From NCBI RefSeq assembly GCF_014196125.1, contig NZ_JACIDA010000002.1, forward strand, positions 882,494 to 946,493: DNA of 64,000 bases, given 5' to 3'. The notes under the pieces are model-generated. The model did not search any database. It saw nothing but the letters and a program-made list of their open reading frames with translations, and was not told where the DNA came from. The translations under genes were made by a program, and so were the position numbers. This document shows, piece after piece, positions 1 through 8,044 of this stretch. The stretch comes from Brevundimonas mediterranea (GTDB lineage Bacteria > Pseudomonadota > Alphaproteobacteria > Caulobacterales > Caulobacteraceae). Position 1 is the first letter of the stretch, and the number at the start of each line of letters is the position of its first letter.

Positions 1-1
1 G

Positions 2-202
2 CAGCGAGCCGCGATGACGGAACGACATCAGACCATGATGGCCGGCATGGACCATTCCAACATGTCGAGCGAAGAGCGTGCGGCGATGAAGGCGAAGCAC
101 GAGGCCATGATGGCGGCCTGTGCCGGCGGTTTGGCGGGTATGGACCACGGTGCGAACGACCCGGCCCCAGCCGCCGCGGCTGAACCGGCCCACCAGCACT
201 GA
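2..202 (+). CDS. C-terminal part of a Met/His-rich protein (cut by window edge)
   Basis: The reading frame is open from the first base, so only the C-terminus is visible; an internal ATG at 14 is the first Met. The visible part has two MDH motifs (GMDHSNM and GMDHG), many Met residues, an Ala/Pro stretch and a final HQH. Such Met/His motifs are typical of periplasmic copper-binding proteins, and the window carries many copper genes. The family cannot be named from this fragment. A terminator-like hairpin follows the stop. Confidence 0.5.
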   Translation, partial: QRAAMTERHQTMMAGMDHSNMSSEERAAMKAKHEAMMAACAGGLAGMDHGANDPAPAAAAEPAHQH

Positions 203-210
203 GGCCAGCG

Positions 211-248
211 CCCGCCGCCGGCCTTCGGGTTAGCGGCGGGTCCGTTTT
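211..248 (+). terminator. Rho-independent terminator-like hairpin
   Basis: An 8-bp perfect GC stem (CCCGCCGC at 211-218 with GCGGCGGG at 233-240) is followed by a short T-rich run (TCCGTTTT). It sits 9 bases after the stop of the Met/His-rich gene. Confidence 0.55.
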
Positions 249-293
249 CTGCTCTAGCGCGCGCTCATCAGTTCGTCAGCGATTGCCGCGGTC

Positions 294-919
294 GGCCCTG
301 TCAGCCCAAACTTTATCCGCCCGGTAAGACGGCTCGCGCCAGGCTCATGGCATGGCCAAATCGACCAACCCGTTCCGCTGGTTTGACAGTTCGCCCGAGG
401 TGATCCGCCTCATAGTGCTGATGTACGTGAAGTACCCGCTGTCGCTGCGAAACGTGGATCGCGAGGACGAGGTGCTGGAATCCTTTGTCACGCGGACCAG
501 AGACAAACCCGCAGCGCTGAAATTCATCAAGAAAGCCATGAAGCGTCACGGCCGACCCAAGGTCGTCGTCACCGACAGGCTCCGCTCATACAAGGTCGCG
601 ATGAAGCAGCTGGGGAACGCTGAAAAGCAGGTGCTCGGCCGTTGGCTCTGCAACAGGGCAGAGAACTCACATCTGCCGTTTCGACGACGAGAACGGGCCA
701 TGCTCCGCTTCCGGCGGATGAAGACGCTGCAAAGTTCAGCTCCGTCCACGACGCCTTCTACAACCACTTCAACCAGGACCGCCACCTCATCAGCCGAGAC
801 GATTTCAAAGCCCGAAGCACGGCCACCTTTGCCGAATGGAACACGCTCGCCGCCTGACGATGAGCTCCCTGCCCTAGTTGTGCCCGGTGGAGACAAGTTA
901 GCGTTGAACTGACAGCGCC
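294..919 (+). mobile_element. Degenerate IS6-family insertion sequence
   Basis: The ends form an 11-bp inverted repeat with one mismatch: GGCCCTGTCAG at 294-304 and the complement of GGCGCTGTCAG at 909-919. Between them lies an IS6-type transposase. The element is about 626 bp, shorter than usual IS6 members (about 0.8 kb), which fits the internal transposase deletion. The 8 bases outside each end (CCGCGGTC and CACGAGTG) do not match, so there is no target duplication. This, plus the cut GAPDH gene on the right flank, suggests an IS-mediated deletion or recombination rather than a simple insertion. Confidence 0.75.
352..857 (+). pseudogene. IS6-family transposase, internally deleted and frameshifted
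   Basis: The N-terminus (STNPFRWFDSSPEVIRL, YPLSLRNV) and C-terminal half (EVLESFVTRTRDKPAALKF, NRAENSHLPFRRRERAM) are typical of IS6/IS26-like DDE transposases. About 60 residues between LRNV and EDEVLES are missing in frame, including the first catalytic Asp. Around 730-735 a base is missing from an A run, so the last 40 residues (SSVHDAFYNHFNQDRH and on) continue in another frame to the stop at 855-857. The second Asp (VVVTDRLRSY) and the Glu (RAENSH) remain. The protein cannot be active. Confidence 0.85.
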
Positions 920-1052
920 CACGAGTGCGCCAGTCCGTCGCGACGTCAGCGCCCCCCACCAGGGTCCTGTCCTTCTGGGCCCGGACCGCATCAGTGACCC
1001 GTTTGCCGATGACGCCGTATCCTTTCACGGCAACCCGGGTTGGTCTGATCAT
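920..1052 (-). pseudogene. Type II (archaeal-type) GAPDH, N-terminal fragment only
   Basis: Reading down from an ATG at 1052, about 44 codons match the start of the intact type II GAPDH at 23117: both have a GYGVIGKRV nucleotide-binding loop, then a TLVGxADV strand. Similarity stops at the IS right end (919), after which translation runs into IS sequence. The rest of the gene is missing from the other side of the IS. An FNR-like palindrome lies about 53 bases upstream, so the lost gene was probably oxygen-regulated (inference). Confidence 0.75.
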
Positions 1053-1094
1053 AGCGACTTCATCTTCTGTGAGTTCACAGAACAGGAGATGAAG

Positions 1095-1128
1095 CAGCCA
1101 CGCCTTGATGCACATCAAGGCGTGGCTG
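1095..1128. promoter_or_regulatory. FNR-type anaerobox inside a perfect 16-bp-arm palindrome
   Basis: Positions 1105-1118 read TTGATGCACATCAA, a perfect match to the FNR/FixK consensus TTGAT-N4-ATCAA. The symmetry extends outwards as perfect arms of 16 bases (1095-1110 and 1113-1128) around a 2-base centre. It lies between two divergent starts: the GAPDH fragment (ATG 1052) and the HAD gene (ATG 1168). With the usual -41.5 placement, transcripts would begin near 1070 (minus) and 1153 (plus), which suits both genes. Confidence 0.75.
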
Positions 1129-1167
1129 TGCCGACGCATGCAAGTCTGCAATGATGGATGAGACGGA

Positions 1168-1917
1168 ATGTCCGACGCATACGATCAAAGACACGACATC
1201 GTGGATGGATCGTCGCGGATGTTGACCGCGGCCATCTTCGACGTCGATGGCGTCCTGCTCGCATCGCCTCATGAGCGCGCGTGGCGTGAGGCGCTTGCCG
1301 GCTTCGCCGAAACAGAGCGCTTCACGACGGCGATGTATCAGTCCCAGATCGCGGGCAAGCCACGACTCGACGGCGCTCGATCGGCGCTTGAGGCCCTGGG
1401 CGTGAACAACGCCGGGCGCCACGCGGTCGCCTATGCAGAACGCAAACAGGCTCGCCTCGAGGAACTAATGCGGACCGGCGGGATCGAGGCCTTCCCGGAC
1501 GCCCTGCGCTTCATCGAGGCGGTCGCCGCCCTCGGCTGGCCCGTGGCCGCCGCCTCATCGTCCAGAAACGCCACCGAAATGATGCGATCAATCCGCCTGG
1601 GCACCGGCCAAAGCCTGCTGGATATCTTCCGCGTGAATGTCTCCGGTCGAGAGGTGAAGCACGGCAAGCCGGACCCGGAGCTTTTCCTGATCGCGGCCGA
1701 CGAACTCGGCGTGTCGCCGACCCGGTGTCTGGTGGTCGAAGACGCTCCGGCCGGCATTCAGGCCGCTCGCGCGGGCGGGATGGCGGCGCTCGGCGTGGCT
1801 CGACTGGGCGACGCGGATCAACTGCGGACGGCAGGTTCGCATCTTGTGGTCGAAACCCTGGACGAGATCGCGCTGGTCGATCTTGCGCAAGGCCGGCTCA
1901 AGGCTCGGACACCGTGA
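1168..1917 (+). CDS. HAD-superfamily beta-phosphoglucomutase-like phosphatase/mutase
   Basis: The protein carries HAD motif I FDVDGVLL near residue 24, motif II ASSS, the motif III lysine in HGKPDPELF, and motif IV VVEDAPAGIQAA. This order and the alpha-helical cap with GKPRLDGA are typical of beta-phosphoglucomutase-like HAD-IA enzymes. It lies 14 bases upstream of a GH65 phosphorylase, the classic partner: the phosphorylase releases beta-glucose-1-phosphate and the mutase makes glucose-6-phosphate. The start at 1168 has GAGACGGA just upstream; an ATG at 1219, giving a more family-like N-terminus, is the alternative. A perfect FNR box lies 50 bases upstream. Confidence 0.85.
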   Translation: MSDAYDQRHDIVDGSSRMLTAAIFDVDGVLLASPHERAWREALAGFAETERFTTAMYQSQIAGKPRLDGARSALEALGVNNAGRHAVAYAERKQARLEELMRTGGIEAFPDALRFIEAVAALGWPVAAASSSRNATEMMRSIRLGTGQSLLDIFRVNVSGREVKHGKPDPELFLIAADELGVSPTRCLVVEDAPAGIQAARAGGMAALGVARLGDADQLRTAGSHLVVETLDEIALVDLAQGRLKARTP

Positions 1918-1931
1918 AGGAACCAGGGACC

Positions 1932-4214
1932 ATGGAACAGACGCTTGAACCAACAGCGGACGCTGCATGGGTTCTTGTTGACGATGGCTGCGACGCGCTC
2001 CGGGAGAGCGATCGCGAAACCCGCTTCACCGTCAGCAACGGTTTCCTGGCCGCCCGGGCCTCTCGGGCGATCAATCAATCACGGCAGCGCATCGCTCCGC
2101 CGAGTACCTATGTCGCCGGGCTGTTCGACACGCGCGATATCGAGCGCCCGGTGCCGGAACTGGTCCCCGCACCGGACTGGCTTCAGATCCGCGTTTCCTT
2201 GCCGGGAGGCCCCCTTATCCAGCATTTCGGGCCCGGGCCGTCGCATCCTTTGACACTCGATATGCGCAGAGGCCTGCTGCTCACCGAATGTCGCCTGGTG
2301 GAAGGGTCGGCCGTGAGCCTCCGCCTGCGCCTGCTACGACTGACCTCACAAGACCAGCGAGCGCTGGGTCTGCAGTTGCTTCACCTGGAGACCGACGAGG
2401 GCGAGACCGAGATCACGCTCGAAGCCTCCATGGACGGGTTCGATAGCGATCTCACGTCCGAGCGTCTTGAGCACGAGTTCGGCGTCTGGCGCACCCATCT
2501 TTCCGGAAAAGGCCTCGCCATGTCCGCCGCCGTGGCCTTGCGGATCGACGGCCAGACACTTCTTCCGACCGTGCTCAGCCCGTTCAGATGGTCCTGGACC
2601 TGGAGAACGCGACCCGGACAGGTCGTCTGCTTCGACCGGCTGGTTGCTCTGGCCCGAAGTGATGCTCCCGATCAGGACCCAGGCGAGAGGGCGCGGAATG
2701 TTCTCGATGGCGCTCGGACAAAGGGCTGGCGTCGCGTTGTCGAGCAACACGAAACGGCCTGGTCAAACCGCTGGTCGCGCAGCGACGTCAAGGTGGAAGG
2801 TGACGGCACCGCGCAAAAGGCTCTTCGCTTCGCGGTCTATCATCTGAACGGCGCAGCCAACCCGGAGGATCCGCGAGTCTCGATCGGCGCCCGGGCCCTG
2901 ACCGGAGCCGATTACCGGGGCCATGTATTCTGGGACACTGAAATCTTCCTGCTGCCTTTCTATATCCTGACCTGGCCCGAGGCGGCCCGGTCCTTGCTGA
3001 TGTACCGCTTCCATACCCTGGACGGCGCGAGAGCGAAGGCGGCCGAGAGGGGCTGGCGGGGCGCCTTTTACGCCTGGGAGTCCACCGACACCGGCCTGGA
3101 GGCGACACCTGAGCAGGCCGTCGGTCCGGACCGGCAGATCATCGACATCCTCACCGGCGCCCAGGAGCAACACATCAGCGCCGACGTCGCCTATGCCGTC
3201 TGGCAATACTGGCAGGCGACGGGCGACGACGAATTCCTGGTCGCGGCCGGCGCGGAAATCCTTCTCGAAACCGGACGCTTCTGGGCCAGTCGGGCCCAAC
3301 CCGAGGCGGACGGCTTGCACCACATCCGCGGCGTCATCGGCCCCGACGAGTATCACGAGAATATCGACGACAACGCCTTCACGAACGTCATGGCGCGCTG
3401 GAACATCCGGCGCGCGCTTGAGGTCGCGGCGATGCTGCGCGAGCAGTGGCCCGCGCAATGGACCGCCCTCTCCCGCCGCCTCGACCTGAACGAGTCCGAA
3501 CTCGAACACTGGACCGGCGTCGCGGAGACGATGGCGACCGGCCTGGATTCGGGCACGGGCCTGTTCGAGCAGTTCACGGGCTATTTCGATCTCGAGGACG
3601 TGGACTTGTCGGCCTACGCGGGTCGCACTGTTCCGATGGACGTGGTCCTCGGACGCGAACGCACGCAGCAGTCCCAAGTGATCAAACAGGCCGATGTCGT
3701 GGCTCTGCTGGCCCTGCTGCCTGAGGAATTCGCGGGCGCCGCCGGCAAGAAAAACTTCGATTACTACGAACCCCGGTGCGGTCACGGCAGTTCACTGAGT
3801 ACCGCCCTGCACGGGCTCGTCGCCGCCCGTCTGGGCGATGTCGAGACGGCCCTGGACTATTTCCACAGGACGGCGGCGGTCGATCTCGCCGACACCAAGG
3901 TGGCGATCGGCGGCGGCATTCACATTGCGGCCCAAGGCGGCCTCTGGATGATGTCGGTCTTCGGGTTCGCCGGACTGTCGTTGCGGAGCGACGGCCTCGC
4001 CTTTGCGCCGCACTTGCCCGCAAGTTGGTCCAGCCTGAGCTTCAGCGTCCAGTGGCGAGGGCGACGCCTGAGCGTCAGGGTGGACCAGGTCAATCAGCAA
4101 CTCGAAGCCTCCCTGGAAGTCGGCGAACCGATGATCCTGATCGTCGGTGGCCGACCATACCCGCTCGCTTCCGAGGCACCCCTTATCCTCCACCTCGAGT
4201 CGCCTCCGCCTTGA
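1932..4214 (+). CDS. Glycoside hydrolase family 65 disaccharide phosphorylase
   Basis: A 760-residue protein of the usual GH65 length. It has the N-terminal beta-sandwich (DRETRFTVSNGFLAAR near residue 35), the VFWDTEIFLLPF segment, the catalytic acid in GPDEYHENI (Glu about residue 473), KQADVVALLALLP and the YYEPRCGHGSSLS phosphate-binding segment near 615-630. Family members phosphorolyse maltose, trehalose, kojibiose or similar alpha-glucosides to beta-glucose-1-phosphate; exact substrate is not readable here. It is probably cytoplasmic and cotranscribed with the upstream mutase. Phosphorolysis saves ATP, which fits the FNR-type promoter. Confidence 0.9.
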   Translation: MEQTLEPTADAAWVLVDDGCDALRESDRETRFTVSNGFLAARASRAINQSRQRIAPPSTYVAGLFDTRDIERPVPELVPAPDWLQIRVSLPGGPLIQHFGPGPSHPLTLDMRRGLLLTECRLVEGSAVSLRLRLLRLTSQDQRALGLQLLHLETDEGETEITLEASMDGFDSDLTSERLEHEFGVWRTHLSGKGLAMSAAVALRIDGQTLLPTVLSPFRWSWTWRTRPGQVVCFDRLVALARSDAPDQDPGERARNVLDGARTKGWRRVVEQHETAWSNRWSRSDVKVEGDGTAQKALRFAVYHLNGAANPEDPRVSIGARALTGADYRGHVFWDTEIFLLPFYILTWPEAARSLLMYRFHTLDGARAKAAERGWRGAFYAWESTDTGLEATPEQAVGPDRQIIDILTGAQEQHISADVAYAVWQYWQATGDDEFLVAAGAEILLETGRFWASRAQPEADGLHHIRGVIGPDEYHENIDDNAFTNVMARWNIRRALEVAAMLREQWPAQWTALSRRLDLNESELEHWTGVAETMATGLDSGTGLFEQFTGYFDLEDVDLSAYAGRTVPMDVVLGRERTQQSQVIKQADVVALLALLPEEFAGAAGKKNFDYYEPRCGHGSSLSTALHGLVAARLGDVETALDYFHRTAAVDLADTKVAIGGGIHIAAQGGLWMMSVFGFAGLSLRSDGLAFAPHLPASWSSLSFSVQWRGRRLSVRVDQVNQQLEASLEVGEPMILIVGGRPYPLASEAPLILHLESPPP

Positions 4215-4530
4215 TCAGGTAACTGACGGTCAGCATTGTCTTAGCCGAGGTCGACGCAACGGGTAGGCGTGCGGCCGCCTCCCTTGAGGTCACGCCTCAC
4301 ACCGGCCTGACTTGCTCAGGACGACCATAGCCAATTCCTCGTCGGCGGCGACGACGCCCGCGGCGCGCGCCAGATGTTATTCAGGCGCGTAACGCGCGTT
4401 CTACTCAGTCGCGCTCGTTTGCGTTGGCTTTTGACACTGCGCCGACAGGCGTGGCGAGCGGCCCATTGTCGAGCGTCACTGGACATCACTTTCGTTTCGC
4501 TGCAAGCGTCGCGTTACGGGGCGAAAACAG
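4215..4530. other. Intergenic region without a supported gene
   Basis: About 316 bases between the GH65 gene and the histidine kinase. I see no FNR-type box, no strong hairpin with a T run and no convincing ORF. It presumably holds the kinase promoter. Confidence 0.5.
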
Positions 4531-5577
4531 ATGAAACACAGCGACCGCGTAACCCCGGACCGGAAGCGGCCTCCGGCAGAGCTCCCCTTCGGCGAGGATT
4601 TTCAAACCATCCTGTCCCTGATCGGGGATGGCGTGGTCAGCACCGACCAGGATGGTCGCATTATTCTGTTCAACCGAGCGGCCGAAGACATTTTTGGCTA
4701 CACGATGAACGAAGTGCTTGGCTGTTCAATCGATACTCTCATTCCGACGCGTTTTCATGACCACCATCGCGAAGACGTCAGGCGCTTCTGTTCGTCAGAA
4801 GCCCCGTTGCGCCGATCCATGGGGGCCGGCCGCGAAGTCCTCGGACGACGAAAGGATGGTCGGGAACTGGCCATCGAGGCGACGCTCTCTCGGCAAATGA
4901 TCGGAAGCCAGCACATCGTCACGGCCGTGGTCCGTGATGTCAGTGACCGGAAAACTTTGGAGAGGCAGGGTCAGGTCGTCGCGAACGAGGTCGCCCATCG
5001 CCTGCGGAACACCATGGCGGTCGTCGATTCGATCGTGACGCTCACCGCCCGAACGGCGCCGTCTGTCGCCGAATTCAAGGAGACGCTGTTGGGTCGTTTC
5101 GCGGCCATCTCGCGCACGAACGATTCCCTTATTCGCGGCTCATGGACCGACGCCAGCGTTCGCCTTCTCCTTGAAACAGAGCTGGCCCCTTACCAGGACA
5201 GCGAGGGAAAGATCACCCTCACAGGACCGGACATCAGTATCGATGGGCAGGTCGCCGTGGCATTGGCGCTGGTCCTCCACGAACTGGCGACAAATGCGGC
5301 CAAGTATGGCGCGCTTTCAACGTCAGCCGGGCTGCTGCGCGTGGATTGGCAAGTGTCGGCGGACGCAATCCCTCTGTTTGAACTCATCTGGGAGGAACGG
5401 GGCGGGCCCACGGTTGTCGCGCCGACGCGCCGGGGATTTGGAAGCGAACTTATCGCTCGCAGCCTTGGCCCCCATGGCGGTAGAGCCGCCTCGACCTATG
5501 CACCGCAGGGCCTCAACTGCCTCATCAGGCTGCCGTTCCGTAGCGTCAATCGACCAGCGGACGATCCTGTTCAATGA
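4531..5577 (+). CDS. PAS-domain sensor histidine kinase, HWE family
   Basis: Residues about 20-135 form a PAS domain (ISLIGDGVV-like start, GRIILFNRAAEDIFGY), a possible redox, light or ligand sensor. The kinase part begins at NEVAHRLRNTMAVVDSI, with the phosphoacceptor His in EVAHRLRN, and has HELATNAAKYGAL and LIWEERGGP, which are the His- and W-x-E signatures of the HWE family, common in alphaproteobacteria. The C-terminus has RRGFGSELI (G box). No transmembrane segment is seen, so it is cytoplasmic. No response regulator is adjacent. It sits among FNR-linked genes; oxygen or redox sensing is only an inference. Confidence 0.88.
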   Translation: MKHSDRVTPDRKRPPAELPFGEDFQTILSLIGDGVVSTDQDGRIILFNRAAEDIFGYTMNEVLGCSIDTLIPTRFHDHHREDVRRFCSSEAPLRRSMGAGREVLGRRKDGRELAIEATLSRQMIGSQHIVTAVVRDVSDRKTLERQGQVVANEVAHRLRNTMAVVDSIVTLTARTAPSVAEFKETLLGRFAAISRTNDSLIRGSWTDASVRLLLETELAPYQDSEGKITLTGPDISIDGQVAVALALVLHELATNAAKYGALSTSAGLLRVDWQVSADAIPLFELIWEERGGPTVVAPTRRGFGSELIARSLGPHGGRAASTYAPQGLNCLIRLPFRSVNRPADDPVQ

Positions 5578-5645
5578 CTGCAGCTCCGGCCCCTCGGCGG
5601 AGCCGATGACTTTTGCCGGCGGCGGCGCCTGGCGCGGTCGGGATG

Positions 5646-6584
5646 TCAGCCGGCCAGGTCCATACTCGCGAGAGCTTGCTGCAAAGCCTTTGCGGACGCA
5701 GCCAGCATGGTGTTCTCCGCGGGGGACAGCGCCGGCAGCAAAATCCTCTCGACCCCGCCGGCCCCGAGGATGCACGGAAGGCTGAGGCATACATCGGCGA
5801 AGCCGTATTGTCCGGTCAACAGCGTCGAAACCGGCAGGACCGCCCGCTCATCGCGCAGTATGACCTCGCATATCCGCACAATCGCGGTCGCGACGCCGAA
5901 GGACGTGTAGCCCTTTCCCTGGACGATACGGTAGCCGGCGTCGCGCACTTCCGTGGCGATCCGGTCCTGGTCGAGTGCCTGTCCCGGAGGACAGAAATCG
6001 CCTAGCGGCACCCCTCCGACCAGAACCGTAGAGAATGCGGCCACCTCGGAATCGCCATGCTCACCCAGAACGACCCCGTCGATGGACCCGGCCGCGACCC
6101 CCAGGCGCTCGGCGAGGGCTTGTTTGAGACGGCTGGAATCGAGCAATGTGCCCGTGCCGATGACCCTCGCTGCGGACAAGCCTGAGCGCCGCAGCGCCAC
6201 CAGCGTCATCAAATCCACCGGATTGGCCGCGACAAGGATGATCCCCGTGAAACCGGCCTGGACCAGTTCTCCGACGCAGGTGGAGACGATCATGGCGCTT
6301 TGCGATGCGACCGACAGGCGACTTTCCGCGCCGTGCGTCGCTGCTCCGGCGGTGATGACGGCGATCCGGGCTGTCGCCGCATCGGCGTAGCTTCCCGCCC
6401 AGATGCGCGCGGGTCTGGCAAGGGCGTTCGCATCGGAGAGGTCGGCGGCTTCGGCCTCGGCGAGCCCGGCGTCACTGTCGATCAGGACGATCTCGCGCAC
6501 CAACGCGCGAAGCATCAGCGCATAGGCGGCCGTCGATCCGACGTGGCCTGCACCGACGATCACAATCCGGTCGTGTCCGATCAT
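5646..6584 (-). CDS. ldh: L-lactate/malate dehydrogenase family protein
   Basis: 312 residues with the NAD-binding loop GAGHVGSTAAY (11-21), the cofactor-site Asp in VLIDSD, NPVDLMT, the substrate Arg in DSSRLKQAL (R152) and the catalytic His in VLGEHGDSE (H176). It should reduce pyruvate to lactate with NADH. The specificity position that is Gln in typical LDH and Arg in MDH appears as Thr83 in GAATHGAESR, so the substrate may differ from lactate. It follows the PPOX-family gene by 37 bases and is probably in one FNR-driven transcript with it. Confidence 0.85.
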   Translation of the reverse strand: MIGHDRIVIVGAGHVGSTAAYALMLRALVREIVLIDSDAGLAEAEAADLSDANALARPARIWAGSYADAATARIAVITAGAATHGAESRLSVASQSAMIVSTCVGELVQAGFTGIILVAANPVDLMTLVALRRSGLSAARVIGTGTLLDSSRLKQALAERLGVAAGSIDGVVLGEHGDSEVAAFSTVLVGGVPLGDFCPPGQALDQDRIATEVRDAGYRIVQGKGYTSFGVATAIVRICEVILRDERAVLPVSTLLTGQYGFADVCLSLPCILGAGGVERILLPALSPAENTMLAASAKALQQALASMDLAG

Positions 6585-6621
6585 CGGATATTCCTTCCTG
6601 TCGGCGCGGCTGGAGTCGGCC

Positions 6622-7125
6622 TCACCGCGCCGCCTCCATGCCGGCGGCGCCGACGGAGAAACATTCTGATCGACTTCGGCCGTGGGTGACGCTGACGGCC
6701 GAGATGATCTCGGGTTTGATCCGGATCAGGGCGACCGAGTCGCCCGATGGGCAATAGACACTGACGCCCGGATAGCGCGAGAAAACGAGCTGGTTCAGAT
6801 GCTCGATATCCTCGGCGACGGTCACCTCCTCCGCCCTGCCGGCCAGGGACAGCCCCACGGCGCCGTCCGCGGCGCTCTCGCTTCTTATCGCGGCGGAAAC
6901 GCGGGGATCGGCCTGAATATTCGCCAGCTTCTGACTGTCCCGTCCGGTCACGAAATACAGATTGAGCCCCTCGTTGACGTAACCCAGCGTCGTGACCTGG
7001 GGCCATCCGTCCGGTCGGTTGACGCCCAGGCTCATCAATCGTTCGCTGGCCAAAAGGACCACAACGGCGGCGACCGCCCGCCCGTGGATGGGTGTACAGC
7101 CGGGCGTGACGTCCTGGATCGGCAT
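6622..7125 (-). CDS. Pyridoxamine 5'-phosphate oxidase-family flavin-binding protein
   Basis: 167 residues with the split-barrel PPOX pattern: an early strand (SLGVNRPDGWPQVTTLGY), LYFVTGRDSQKLANI and the VSAAI strand, then SLAGRAEEV. Family members bind FMN, F420 or heme; the activity cannot be fixed. An RBS-like GAGG lies about 10 bases before the ATG, and an FNR-like box at 7178-7191 is centred about 60 bases upstream, giving a predicted transcript start near 7143. It heads a two-gene unit with ldh. Confidence 0.8.
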   Translation of the reverse strand: MPIQDVTPGCTPIHGRAVAAVVVLLASERLMSLGVNRPDGWPQVTTLGYVNEGLNLYFVTGRDSQKLANIQADPRVSAAIRSESAADGAVGLSLAGRAEEVTVAEDIEHLNQLVFSRYPGVSVYCPSGDSVALIRIKPEIISAVSVTHGRSRSECFSVGAAGMEAAR

Positions 7126-7177
7126 CGGAAAAATTCCTCGCTGGAATCACCCTTGGCCCGGCTCAGGGACAACGGCC

Positions 7178-7191
7178 TTGATCTTGCTCAA
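7178..7191 (-). promoter_or_regulatory. FNR-type anaerobox upstream of the PPOX-ldh unit
   Basis: TTGATCTTGCTCAA matches TTGAT-N4-ATCAA at 9 of 10 positions. It overlaps the last codons of the FNR-family gene. The -41.5 rule places a start near 7143, leaving an 18-base leader with a ribosome site before the ATG at 7125. Confidence 0.65.
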
Positions 7192-7976
7192 GCGCCTCTC
7201 GGGTATTGCAGTTCGCCGTCCGCCAGGGCGCGCAGCATCTCACGATGGACGATCCTGAGTTCGGACCGTGACAACAGTTGGATGACATCCTGCTTTTTCA
7301 ACCTGGTCAGAACGCGGCTCACGGTCTCGATCGTCAAACCCAGATAGTCCGCGATCTCGCCGCGCGTCATCACCAACCGGACACGATCGGCAAGAGTCGG
7401 ACGCAACGGGTCGTGGCCGGGGAGATCGAGCAGAAACCAGGCAACGCGTTCGATCGCCGTTTTGCGCCCGAGCAAGAGCATCTGGTCCTGAGCGGCGGCC
7501 AGCTCATGCGAGGCCCGGTTCAACAGGGCGTGCTCCAGGGAGGGACAGTCCTGAATCAGCGACCTGAAAGCGGTTTTCCGGAACCGGCATACGGACGCCG
7601 GCTCCATCGCCTCGGCGGAGAAGACATAGGCGTCACCAACGGCCAGACCGAGAAAGTCACCCGCAAAGAGAAAACCGATGATCTGACGGCGACCATCGGG
7701 CAGGAGTTTGTAGACCCTGATCGAACCCGAGGAGATGTTGAAGACATGCGGCGCCCGGTCGCCTTCACGGATCAGGACATCACCCGCCGCTAGCGTGACG
7801 GGTTCAGCAATGGCTGCGAGCCGATCCAGGGCGATATCGTCTGTGCTGCCGCAAACGCTGAAGGCTCGCGCCCCACAGCTGTCACAGACGTTTAAAGGTC
7901 GCCGCTCCGCACACCCGGTTGGAAGAGTGGCAAGCGCCAGCCTTGGCGTCGTCCTGGCTTCCATGGCGTCGGACAC
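7188..7976 (-). CDS. fnr: Crp/Fnr-family oxygen-responsive regulator
   Basis: 262 residues. The N-terminus has Cys22, then CDSC (C31, C34) and C42, and a further Cys in ASVCRF (C130); this matches the four-Cys [4Fe-4S] ligand layout of FNR (three near the N-terminus, one near 122-130). A cyclic-nucleotide-type beta-roll follows (LIREGDRAPHVFNISSGSIRVYK), then the dimer helix and a helix-turn-helix TRGEIADYLGLTIETVSRVL whose E-x2-SR recognition residues read TTGAT half-sites. An FNR-like box lies 21 bases upstream, implying autoregulation. It likely controls the surrounding genes. Confidence 0.92.
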   Translation of the reverse strand: MSDAMEARTTPRLALATLPTGCAERRPLNVCDSCGARAFSVCGSTDDIALDRLAAIAEPVTLAAGDVLIREGDRAPHVFNISSGSIRVYKLLPDGRRQIIGFLFAGDFLGLAVGDAYVFSAEAMEPASVCRFRKTAFRSLIQDCPSLEHALLNRASHELAAAQDQMLLLGRKTAIERVAWFLLDLPGHDPLRPTLADRVRLVMTRGEIADYLGLTIETVSRVLTRLKKQDVIQLLSRSELRIVHREMLRALADGELQYPRGA

Positions 7977-7996
7977 GGTTCCAATTTCAGATGTTG

Positions 7997-8010
7997 TTGA
8001 CGTGAATCAA
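7997..8010. promoter_or_regulatory. FNR-type anaerobox between fnr and a divergent ORF
   Basis: TTGACGTGAATCAA matches TTGAT-N4-ATCAA at 9 of 10 positions. Its centre (8003.5) is 27 bases from the fnr ATG, closer than an activating site would be, so repression of fnr is the simplest reading. For the plus-strand ORF a -41.5 start would fall at its ATG (8045). Confidence 0.65.
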
Positions 8011-8044
8011 AGCGCGGTGATCCCGGACGATCCAGTTACACCGG

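Noticed and set aside
2763-3785. A 340-residue minus-strand frame inside the GH65 gene
   Set aside because: Antisense shadow of a gene with full GH65 motifs.
5323-5790. A 155-residue minus-strand ORF across the kinase end
   Set aside because: Overlaps the HWE kinase C-terminus and the ldh end; no motif.
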